From: Rhodospirillaceae bacterium
GTDB taxonomy: Bacteria > Pseudomonadota > Alphaproteobacteria > Dongiales > Dongiaceae
Length of the DNA: 7,972 nt
Direction of reading: 5' to 3'
Assembly: GCA_016794075.1 (NCBI GenBank)
Contig: JAEUKU010000254.1
Span: 1 to 7,972, forward strand
Every line of letters starts with the position of its first letter. Position 1 is the stretch's first letter. Below the pieces are notes generated by a model that worked only from the letters and a program-made list of their open reading frames with translations, did no database searches and was not told the origin of the DNA. The position numbers and the translations under genes are program-made. Positions 1 through 5,193 of this stretch are shown piece by piece.

Positions 1-78
1 GGAGCGCTGAAACCCGGTACCCCGCTGCCGAAGCCGGAGGGCGTCTTCCCGCGCTACGTCGAAGAGGGGGCGCAGTGA
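1..78 (+). CDS. metG: 3' end of methionyl-tRNA synthetase (partial)
   Basis: Frame 1 is open from the window edge to a TGA at 76-78 and gives 25 C-terminal residues, including the segments LPKPEGVFPRYVEE. A Pro-rich stretch followed by VFPRYVE is the usual C-terminus of alphaproteobacterial methionyl-tRNA synthetase, the cytoplasmic enzyme that charges tRNA-Met. The stop overlaps the GTG start of tatD in the motif GTGA, which fits the metG-tatD order common in this class. Only 25 residues are visible, so no catalytic motif (HIGH, KMSKS) can be checked. The call rests on the short C-terminal match from memory plus gene order. Confidence 0.72.
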   Translation, partial: GALKPGTPLPKPEGVFPRYVEEGAQ

Positions 79-893
79 CCGACGGCAGGACGCCAGAACT
101 CATCGACTCCCACTGCCATCTCGACTTCCCGGAATTCGCGCCGGAGCTTGACGCGGTGGTGGCGCGGGCGCGGTCGGCGGGGGTGGGGCGGATGCTGACC
201 ATCTGTACGCGGTTGTCGAAGTTCGACCAGGTGCTGGCCGTCGCCGAAAAGTTCGACCGCATGTTCTGTTCCGTCGGCGTGCATCCGCACGAGGCGGCGA
301 ACGAGGCGGGCGTGGCCCTGCCGCGCATCCTCGAATTGGCGAAGCATCCGAAGGTCGTCGGCATCGGCGAGGCGGGGCTCGACTACTACTACGACAAGAG
401 CCCGCGCGAAAAGCAGCAGGACGTCTTCGCGCTCCACATCGAGGCGGCGCGGCAGAGCGGCCTGCCGATCATCGTCCACAGTCGCGACGCCGACGCGGAC
501 ACGGTGAAGCTGTTGCGGGACGGCGCGGAGAAGGGCGGCCTGAAGGGCGTCATCCATTGTTTCACCGCGACGCAGTACCTGGCCGATGCGGCGCTGGAGA
601 TGGGCTTCTGCATCTCGCTCTCCGGCATCGTCACCTTCAAGAACGCCGAGGCGCTGCGCCAGGTGGCGCGGACCGTGCCGCTCGATCGCCTGCTGGTGGA
701 GACCGATGCGCCCTACCTGGCGCCGGTGCCGATGCGCGGCAAGCGCAACGAACCGAGCTTTGTCCAGCACACGGCGCGCTACGTCGCCGAAATGATGGGT
801 GTCAGCGCCGATGAACTCGCGCAGCGCACCACGGCGAATTTCGAGCGCCTGTTCGACAAGGTTGCATTGGACAAGGCAGCGAGCACGGCATGA
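75..893 (+). CDS. tatD: TatD-family metal-dependent hydrolase (putative DNase)
   Basis: The 272-residue product has the usual length for TatD-family (beta/alpha)8-barrel hydrolases, cytoplasmic metal-dependent nucleases linked to DNA 3'-end processing and repair. The metal-ligand set is complete: HxH at H13/H15 (SHCHLDF), E99 in GEAGLDYYY, H135 in IIVHSRDA, H161 in IHCFTA and D211 in ETDAPYLAP. The GTG start at 75 overlaps the stop of the preceding metG-like gene. Upstream GAAGAGGGGG (61-70) gives a purine-rich ribosome site about 4 bases from the start. The 3' end overlaps the next gene by ATGA (890-893), so the two are probably translationally coupled. The family call is firm. Cellular substrate specificity cannot be read from sequence, and the name TatD does not imply a role in Tat export. 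Confidence 0.95.
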   Translation: MTDGRTPELIDSHCHLDFPEFAPELDAVVARARSAGVGRMLTICTRLSKFDQVLAVAEKFDRMFCSVGVHPHEAANEAGVALPRILELAKHPKVVGIGEAGLDYYYDKSPREKQQDVFALHIEAARQSGLPIIVHSRDADADTVKLLRDGAEKGGLKGVIHCFTATQYLADAALEMGFCISLSGIVTFKNAEALRQVARTVPLDRLLVETDAPYLAPVPMRGKRNEPSFVQHTARYVAEMMGVSADELAQRTTANFERLFDKVALDKAASTA

Positions 894-1672
894 AAGTGAC
901 CATCCTCGGCTGCGGCGGCTCCGGCGGCGTGCCGCTGCTTGGACCCGGCTGGGGCGATTGCAACCCCGATAACCCGAAGAACCGCCGCCGGCGCGTCTCG
1001 ATCGCGCTCCGCCAGCGGGACACGACGATCCTGGTCGACACGTCGCCCGATCTGCGCGCGCAATGCCTGGACGCCGGCATTGCGCAGGTCAGCGCCATTC
1101 TCTACACCCACGACCACGCCGACCACACCCAGGGCATCGACGATGCGCGGTTCCTGAAGAAGCCGGCGGGGCAGGCGACCATCCCCGCCTATGGCACGCG
1201 CGAGACGCTGAAGACGCTGACCGCGCGCTTCGACTACATCTTCCGCCAGAACACCGACGGGTCAGGCCATCTCTACAAGCCGTTCCTGCGGGCGGAGGAG
1301 GTGACGGGTCCGTTCCAGGTCGATGGCATCCCAGTGATTGCCTTCGAGCAGGACCATGGTTTCGGCTCCACCAGCACCGGCTACCGCATCGGCAATGTCG
1401 CCTATTGCACCGATGTCGCCACGCTCTCCGACGCTGCGCTGCGTCAGCTTCAGGGCCTCGATCTGTTCGTCGTCGATTGCCTGCGCTTCGAGCCGCACCC
1501 GACCCATGCGCATTTCGCCCAGGCGCTGGAATGGGCCAGGCAGCTGCGCCCGAAGCACACCGTGCTGACCCACATGAACCACCTGGTCGATTACGACGTC
1601 ATCAAGGGCATGTGCCCGCCGGGGGTCGAGCCCGGCTATGACGGACTGGAGATCGAGGTGCCGGATGCCTAG
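890..1672 (+). CDS. MBL-fold metallo-hydrolase, PhnP-like
   Basis: The 260-residue product is a metallo-beta-lactamase-fold hydrolase of the PhnP/phosphodiesterase type. The dinuclear metal motif HxHxDH is at 74-79 (THDHADHT). Later ligands fit H156 (QDHGFGS), D175 (YCTDVATLS) and H228 (LTHMNH). The N-terminus, GCGGSGGVP followed by a WGDCNPDNPKNRR stretch, is typical of the version found beside tatD in alphaproteobacteria. No signal peptide is seen, so it is probably cytoplasmic. PhnP itself cleaves cyclic ribose phosphates in phosphonate breakdown, but no other phn gene is present, so the substrate here is unknown and gene name phnP is withheld. The ATG overlaps the tatD stop. The gene ends in a TAG that shares the tetramer CTAG with the stop of the convergent GNAT gene. 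Confidence 0.9.
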   Translation: MKVTILGCGGSGGVPLLGPGWGDCNPDNPKNRRRRVSIALRQRDTTILVDTSPDLRAQCLDAGIAQVSAILYTHDHADHTQGIDDARFLKKPAGQATIPAYGTRETLKTLTARFDYIFRQNTDGSGHLYKPFLRAEEVTGPFQVDGIPVIAFEQDHGFGSTSTGYRIGNVAYCTDVATLSDAALRQLQGLDLFVVDCLRFEPHPTHAHFAQALEWARQLRPKHTVLTHMNHLVDYDVIKGMCPPGVEPGYDGLEIEVPDA

Positions 1673-2169
1673 ATCAGGCGCTCATAGATCACTTCATAGG
1701 GCGTGAAGCCGGCTTTCTCATAGGCCCGGCATGCGATCCGGTTGACCGCGAGCGCGTTTATCCTCAGCCGCCTCAGGCCAGGATCGGCCTTGCGGAAATG
1801 CTCCGCCATGGCATCGAGCAGCGTCTTCGCCAGCCCGGTGCCGCGCGCTTCGGGCCGGATGAAGATGTCGTCGACATAGCCGTAGCGGGTCGAATCCGGT
1901 GTCTCCATCGGCCAGGGCTCATCGACGATGTGGCCGGCGACCAGCCCCAGGCGGTTGCCGGCGGAGTCCTCGGCGATCAGCATCACGCCGTGGTTCTCCG
2001 CCATCACGTCCTGCAGCAGCGCCAGGTAGTCGCGGCTGTGCGGCAGGCCGGGCAGGCGGCTGTCATGCAACGCCCGCTCGTGTTCCTGCAGGTCGACCTC
2101 GCATTGCAGGACCCAGTCGTGGTCCGCTGGCGTACAGAGACGGATCGCGTAAGAGATGGCAGCGGTCAT
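1669..2169 (-). CDS. GNAT-family N-acetyltransferase
   Basis: The 166-residue product has the GNAT fold: an N-terminal strand YAIRLCTPADHDWV, the central strand YGYVDDIFIRPEARG (97-110) running into the acetyl-CoA pyrophosphate loop RGTGLAKTLL (109-118), and the C-terminal NRIACRAYEKAGFTPYE segment (143-159) with the usual N...A..Y...GF pattern. It transfers an acetyl group from acetyl-CoA to an amine; the acceptor cannot be predicted. The start at 2169 is preferred because CGAGG lies five bases upstream and homology-like sequence begins there. An upstream in-frame ATG at 2223 would add 18 low-complexity Arg/Ala/Gly residues with no clear ribosome site. The gene is monocistronic, divergent from mazG and convergent with the MBL-fold gene, overlapping its stop. 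Confidence 0.88.
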   Translation of the reverse strand: MTAAISYAIRLCTPADHDWVLQCEVDLQEHERALHDSRLPGLPHSRDYLALLQDVMAENHGVMLIAEDSAGNRLGLVAGHIVDEPWPMETPDSTRYGYVDDIFIRPEARGTGLAKTLLDAMAEHFRKADPGLRRLRINALAVNRIACRAYEKAGFTPYEVIYERLI

Positions 2170-2317
2170 GGGAGCCTCGCGGGATCGGCCGCGGAGCCTG
2201 CCAGCGGGTAGCGACATTGCCAAGCGGGCGTCGGTCTTCGGCGCTGGCTATCACGACGGCCAGACGCGTCGTAGACTGCACGCCGAGGAGCGACAAATAT
2301 TTTCCATAATATAGATT
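2170..2317. promoter_or_regulatory. Divergent intergenic region, GNAT gene / mazG
   Basis: This 148-bp space separates two genes transcribed away from each other and must hold promoters for at least one. The GNAT side is G+C-rich, with no convincing -35/-10 pair. A TTGGCA-like hexamer on the - strand (complement of 2218-2223) lacks a good partner. The last 25 bp before mazG (about 2293-2317) are abruptly A+T-rich and contain CATAAT (2305-2310) and TATAGA (2310-2315), either of which could be a -10 element. No matching -35 was found at 16-18 bp beyond a weak GCGACA at 2290-2295. An 8-bp palindrome GACGCGTC lies at 2263-2270. Promoter assignment is tentative. Confidence 0.35.
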
Positions 2318-3181
2318 ATGCGATCAACGGATCGAGGAATGACGGCCGATCAGATGCTTACCGAGACCCCGCAGCATGGCGCCGCAGAGGCCTTCCTCAA
2401 GCTTCTGGCGATCATGGCGAAACTGCGCGACCCCGCGGGCGGCTGCCCCTGGGACCTCGCGCAGAGCTTCCGCACCATCGTTCCGCACACGATCGAGGAA
2501 GCCTATGAGGTTGCCGACGCCATCGAGCAGGAAGACCTGGAGAGCCTGAAGGGCGAATTGGGCGACCTGCTCTTCCAGGCGGTGTTCTACGCCCAGATGG
2601 CGCGCGAGGCCGGCGGCTTCGACATGGCCGACGTCCTGCGCGGCCTCAACGACAAGATGGTCAGGCGCCACCCCCACGTCTTCGGTACCGTCTCGATCGC
2701 CGACGCCGAGGCGCAGACCCATGCCTGGGAGAAGCAGAAGGCCGAGGAGCGGGCGGCGGCGGCCGCCGCCAAGGGCCTGAAACCGAGCGCGCTCGATGGG
2801 GTGATCGGCGGCCTGCCCGCCCTCACCCGCGCCGAGAAGCTGCAGAAGCGTGCCGCCCGGGTCGGCTTCGACTGGCCGGAGGCGGCGCAGGTGCTGGACA
2901 AGATCGCCGAGGAGACGCAGGAGATTCGCGCGGCGCTTGAACAAAAGGCGCCAAAGGATTCCATTGCGGAGGAAATCGGCGATCTGCTCTTCGCCGTCGT
3001 GAACCTGGCGCGGCATTTGGAGATCGACAGCGAGGGAGCCTTGCGCACCGCCAACCGCAAGTTCGAGCGCAGGTTTCGCCGGGTCGAGGAGATCCTCGCG
3101 GCCCAGGGCAAGGAACCCGCCGGCAGCACGCTGGACGAGATGGAAGCGGCATGGGTTGAAGCGAAGCAGGAAGAGCGCTGA
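2318..3181 (+). CDS. mazG: Nucleoside triphosphate pyrophosphohydrolase MazG
   Basis: The product (287 residues from the first ATG; E. coli MazG has 263) hydrolyses NTPs/dNTPs to NMP and pyrophosphate in the cytoplasm, cleaning the nucleotide pool and, in E. coli, affecting ppGpp levels. Two tandem MazG domains are visible. The first has CPWDLAQSFRTI (43-54), EEAYE (60-64) and ELGDLLFQ (80-87). The second has KRAARVGFDWPEA (177-189), EETQE (198-202) and EEIGDLLF (218-225). Both carry the EExxE and ExxD Mg-binding acidic residues. A charged/poly-Ala linker (residues 137-152) joins them. Start choice is uncertain: the ATG at 2318 lacks a ribosome site, the ATG at 2339 directly abuts GAGGA (2334-2338), and the ATG at 2354 lies 15 bases beyond it. 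The conserved domain begins near residue 25, so all three are possible. Confidence 0.95.
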   Translation: MRSTDRGMTADQMLTETPQHGAAEAFLKLLAIMAKLRDPAGGCPWDLAQSFRTIVPHTIEEAYEVADAIEQEDLESLKGELGDLLFQAVFYAQMAREAGGFDMADVLRGLNDKMVRRHPHVFGTVSIADAEAQTHAWEKQKAEERAAAAAAKGLKPSALDGVIGGLPALTRAEKLQKRAARVGFDWPEAAQVLDKIAEETQEIRAALEQKAPKDSIAEEIGDLLFAVVNLARHLEIDSEGALRTANRKFERRFRRVEEILAAQGKEPAGSTLDEMEAAWVEAKQEER

Positions 3182-3203
3182 TCTTCCCTAATCACCTGTT
3201 CCT

Positions 3204-3233
3204 GCAGCATTGCTGCGCAGCAAGGGCGCAGCA
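3204..3233. terminator. Hairpin between convergent mazG and VOC genes
   Basis: The 52-bp gap between the mazG stop and the stop of the convergent VOC gene holds an 8-bp perfect stem, TGCTGCGC (3211-3218) and GCGCAGCA (3226-3233), with a 7-base loop. An overlapping alternative stem pairs GCAGC (3204-3208) with GCTGC (3212-3216). The location fits a bidirectional terminator, but neither strand shows a following run of T, so intrinsic termination is not well supported. Confidence 0.3.
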
Positions 3234-3659
3234 TCAGGCGGGCAGCTTCACACTCCCGTCGTCCAGGATCGTGAACCCCGGGTTCCAGGCGATTTCCCAG
3301 GCGAAGCCGTCGGGATCGGCGAAATAGCCGGTATAGCCGCCCCAGAAGACGTCGCCGGCGGGTTTCAGGATCTTCGCGCCCGCCGCCTCCGCCTCTTTCA
3401 GCAGCCGGTCGACCTCGTCCTTGCTGCGCACATTCTGCGCAAGCGAGACGTTGGCAAACCCGCTGCCGGGCCCTCCGGCCTGCGCGTCCTCGGCCAGCGC
3501 GTCGCGGCCCCAGAGGGCGAAGATCATGCCGCCGCACTGGAAAAAGGCGACGTGTTCGTTGCTCGGCGGGGATTCCTTCCAGCCGAGCCGCCCGTAGAAG
3601 GCGCGGGATGCGGCGAGGTCGCGGACGCCGAGGGTGACGAGGCTGAGACGCTGGTCCAT
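3234..3659 (-). CDS. VOC (glyoxalase/bleomycin-resistance) family protein
   Basis: The 141-residue product is a single vicinal-oxygen-chelate-fold protein: N-terminal strand and helix LSLVTLGVRDLAASRAFYGRLGW (5-27), a central FFQCGGMIFALW strand pair (39-50), and the C-terminal GGYTGYFADPDGFAWEIAWNPGF signature (107-129). E122 in FAWE matches the usual C-terminal metal-ligand position. The matching ligand on the first strand is not the His seen in glyoxalase I (the strand reads VTLGV), so metal binding and enzyme activity are uncertain. Substrates in this subfamily are generally unknown. The ATG at 3659 is chosen because a perfect AGGAGG lies six bases upstream; further N-terminal codons would run into the MarR gene in another frame. 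It is the third gene of the arginase-like/MarR/VOC operon, 28 bases after the MarR stop. Confidence 0.88.
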   Translation of the reverse strand: MDQRLSLVTLGVRDLAASRAFYGRLGWKESPPSNEHVAFFQCGGMIFALWGRDALAEDAQAGGPGSGFANVSLAQNVRSKDEVDRLLKEAEAAGAKILKPAGDVFWGGYTGYFADPDGFAWEIAWNPGFTILDDGSVKLPA

Positions 3660-3665
3660 GGCGAT

Positions 3666-3671
3666 CCTCCT
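3666..3671 (-). promoter_or_regulatory. Ribosome binding site of the VOC gene
   Basis: The - strand reads AGGAGG, a perfect Shine-Dalgarno core, six bases before the ATG at 3659. It fixes the start of the VOC gene and suggests that the last gene of the operon is translated well and independently of the MarR gene upstream. Confidence 0.75.
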
Positions 3672-3687
3672 GACGGAGAAGAATAGG

Positions 3688-4194
3688 TTATGCCGCCGCC
3701 ATGGGACACGTTTCGTCAGGGCAGGTGTCGCCGTCGCAGAGGCGGCAGCGGCGGTCGCACTCAACCTCGCTGTGGCCGAGGCCGCGCAGCACCTTGTCGG
3801 CAATGGCGGCCAGCACCTGGCGCTCGCCTGGGTCGAGCGCCCGAAGGACCTCCGACAAGGCGTGCCGGCGCCCGATCAGCAGCGATTTCACCTGGCGCTT
3901 GCCGGCTTCGGTCAGGCGCAGGGCGACCGAGCGGCGGTCGGCGCCGGACTTGCGTTCGACCAGATGGTCGGCCGCCAGGCGGTCGACCAGGCGCACGGTG
4001 CCGGGTTGGGACAGGCCGAGGATCTTCGACAGGCGGTCGACCGACAAGCCGCTCTCCTGCCCGATCACGATCAGCGCGGCGCAGGCGCTCTCATTGCCCT
4101 CCGCCAGTTCCTGCATGGCGCCGCGGAAATCATCCGACAGCGCTAGAGCAAAGGCGCCGATCACGTTGAGATCGCGCAGCTCGTCCGGCTTCAC
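3688..4194 (-). CDS. MarR-family transcriptional regulator with cysteine-rich C-terminal tail
   Basis: The 168-residue product has the winged helix-turn-helix of MarR regulators: recognition region LSVDRLSKILGLSQPGTVRLVDRLAADHLVE at about 50-80, then the wing RKSGADRRSVALRLTEAG at 81-98. Flanking helices (10-45 and 99-140) should form the dimer interface. The C-terminus carries five cysteines, C146, C150, C153, C158 and C163, spaced C-x3-C-x2-C-x4-C-x4-C. This is absent from classical MarR and could bind metal or sense redox state. The start is inferred to be GTG at 4194: it overlaps the arginase-like stop in GTGA, has AGGG seven bases upstream, and the MarR fold begins right after it. The reading frame stays open upstream, but only inside the preceding gene. 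A palindrome in the operon promoter is a natural autoregulatory target. Confidence 0.9.
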   Translation of the reverse strand: MKPDELRDLNVIGAFALALSDDFRGAMQELAEGNESACAALIVIGQESGLSVDRLSKILGLSQPGTVRLVDRLAADHLVERKSGADRRSVALRLTEAGKRQVKSLLIGRRHALSEVLRALDPGERQVLAAIADKVLRGLGHSEVECDRRCRLCDGDTCPDETCPMAAA

Positions 4195-5075
4195 GGATTG
4201 GCCCTCATGACGGTTTCCAGGAATTGCCCGAGGCGGCGGCCGCAGGCCTCGTCCGGGTCCTTTGCCGGGTTGTAGCAGGTCGTCACCACGCCGAGCAGCC
4301 GCGGTGAACGGGCCAGCGGAGCCGCCAGTTCCTCTAGCTCGCCCCAATCGAGCCCCTCGCCGATCGGGGCGTCGGTCGCCGGAAACACCGCCGGGTCGAG
4401 GGCGTCGACATCGAGGAACAGCCAGAACGGCAGGCCGCGATCCTCGAAATGCGCCCGCGCCGCCTCGCCCATGCGGGTCGCACCCTTGGCGCGGATGGCG
4501 GGCGTGTCGGCGTGGCGAAAGCCGGCGCCGAAATCCTCCGGCATCAGGGACCCGTGGCCCCTGGCCTGCAGCGCATCGCGATAGCCCAGCAAATAGACTC
4601 CTTCGGGCGCCAGCGAGGCGCCGCCCGCCGCCTCCAGGATCGCGGGATCGCCATGGCCCAGCAGCGTGGCCAGCGGGACATCGGCCGCCTCCCCGCTCGG
4701 CGAGGACCGGCCGTCATAGAGATCGAGATGACCGTCGACATAGGCGATGCCATAGCGGCCGAGGCGGTCGCGCGTGGCGGCGCCCAGGCCGATCATCAGG
4801 GTGCAGCAGCCGCCGAGCACGGCCAGCCTGCGATTGGGCGCCAGCCAGTCGGCGGAACGCGCGCGGATGGCGGCGGTCGCCGCGACCACCTCGGCATGGC
4901 CGACGATGCCCGTCGCCGGATCGCGCCGCGGGTCATGCACCGGGGCCGCGAGATCGCCGAAGTCATGCGCCAAGTTCCCCAGGTCGCTCAGGCGGCGTAG
5001 GGCCGCTGGCGTGTGTTCCGTGCCGCCGGCGATGCCCGCGCTGTCGATCGCGATCCCCGCCAGATTCCAGGTCAT
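4191..5075 (-). CDS. Arginase-family (ureohydrolase-fold) protein with altered active site
   Basis: The 294-residue product follows the arginase/agmatinase fold with three recognisable motifs: LGGCCTLMIG (87-96), YVDGHLDLYD (112-121) and FLDVDALDP (220-228), then ATDAPIGEGL. Ureohydrolases use a Mn2+ pair bound by GGDHS, DAHxD and SxDxDxxDP to release urea from guanidino compounds. Here D114, H116, D118, D222 and D224 are kept. The first motif has Cys at both the D and H positions (C90, C91), so one metal ligand is Cys instead of His. The Glu of the usual EVNP substrate motif is replaced in TTCYNP (C267). Arginase or agmatinase activity should therefore not be assumed. The start at 5075 has AGGGGAG six bases upstream; an earlier ATG at 5123 would lie inside the promoter palindrome. 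It is the first gene of the operon with MarR and VOC. Confidence 0.85.
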   Translation of the reverse strand: MTWNLAGIAIDSAGIAGGTEHTPAALRRLSDLGNLAHDFGDLAAPVHDPRRDPATGIVGHAEVVAATAAIRARSADWLAPNRRLAVLGGCCTLMIGLGAATRDRLGRYGIAYVDGHLDLYDGRSSPSGEAADVPLATLLGHGDPAILEAAGGASLAPEGVYLLGYRDALQARGHGSLMPEDFGAGFRHADTPAIRAKGATRMGEAARAHFEDRGLPFWLFLDVDALDPAVFPATDAPIGEGLDWGELEELAAPLARSPRLLGVVTTCYNPAKDPDEACGRRLGQFLETVMRANP

Positions 5076-5081
5076 GTCGGT

Positions 5082-5088
5082 CTCCCCT
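5082..5088 (-). promoter_or_regulatory. Ribosome binding site of the arginase-like gene
   Basis: The - strand reads AGGGGAG, ending six bases before the ATG at 5075. It decides between this start and the upstream in-frame ATG at 5123, which has no such site and would put the promoter inside the coding region. Confidence 0.7.
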
Positions 5089-5099
5089 ATGACGCGGGG

Positions 5100-5130
5100 A
5101 TTATATATGCATGCCGCATGCAATTGTCAA
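5100..5130 (-). promoter_or_regulatory. Promoter of the arginase-like/MarR/VOC operon
   Basis: On the - strand a perfect -35 box TTGACA (complement of 5125-5130) is followed after 19 bases by a perfect -10 box TATAAT (5100-5105). An overlapping TATATA (5102-5107) gives the ideal 17-base spacing. The predicted transcript start is near 5093, leaving a leader of about 18 bases with the ribosome site. Consensus boxes of this quality are rare by chance in such G+C-rich DNA, and a palindrome fills the spacer. No -35/-10 pair of similar quality was noticed at the other gene starts. Confidence 0.8.
5108..5122. promoter_or_regulatory. Candidate operator palindrome inside the promoter spacer
   Basis: The 15-bp element TGCATGC-C-GCATGCA is a perfect 7-base inverted repeat around one central base. 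It occupies the space between the -35 box and the TATATA version of the -10 box, so a dimeric repressor bound here would exclude RNA polymerase. The MarR regulator encoded second in the operon is the obvious candidate, since MarR dimers bind palindromes of about this size and often control their own operon. Assignment to this regulator is an inference. Confidence 0.65.
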
Positions 5131-5164
5131 GTAGACGCAGAAAGGCTGATTATATATCGTTTAT

Positions 5165-5180
5165 TTACAATATATTGTAA
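5165..5180. repeat. 16-bp perfect palindrome in A+T-rich spacer
   Basis: TTACAATATATTGTAA is a perfect palindrome lying 13 bases beyond the stop of the HIBADH-type gene and 34 bases upstream of the -35 box of the arginase-like operon. It is made only of A/T apart from one C and one G, so it would be a poor intrinsic terminator, and no T-run follows. It looks more like a binding site for a dimeric regulator. Its sequence is unrelated to the operator at 5108-5122, implying a different protein if functional. Confidence 0.5.
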
Positions 5181-5193
5181 TCCGTTCTTAAAG

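Noticed and set aside
54..770. A 238-codon open frame on the - strand opposite tatD
   Set aside because: tatD has all its metal ligands in the + frame, while this frame is Arg/His/Leu-rich and shows no family motif.
2263..2270. GACGCGTC palindrome in the GNAT/mazG spacer as an operator
   Set aside because: Eight bases of G/C palindrome are expected often by chance in this DNA, and there is no adjacent promoter or regulator gene.
2318..3181. mazG as part of a mazEF toxin-antitoxin locus
   Set aside because: No mazE- or mazF-like gene lies beside it; the neighbours are GNAT and VOC genes, so it reads as a stand-alone housekeeping pyrophosphohydrolase.
2587..3537. A 316-codon open frame on the - strand over mazG and the VOC gene
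   Set aside because: It is a shadow of two well-supported genes in other frames; the product is Arg/Ser/Ala-rich and lacks a fold signature.
4191..5075. Naming the arginase-fold gene rocF or speB
   Set aside because: The first metal motif and the substrate Glu position are changed to Cys, so a specific arginase or agmatinase name would overstate the evidence.
5165..5180. The A+T-rich palindrome as a Rho-independent terminator for the hflX operon
   Set aside because: The stem would have only one G-C pair, almost no loop, and no following T-run, so it would be too weak.
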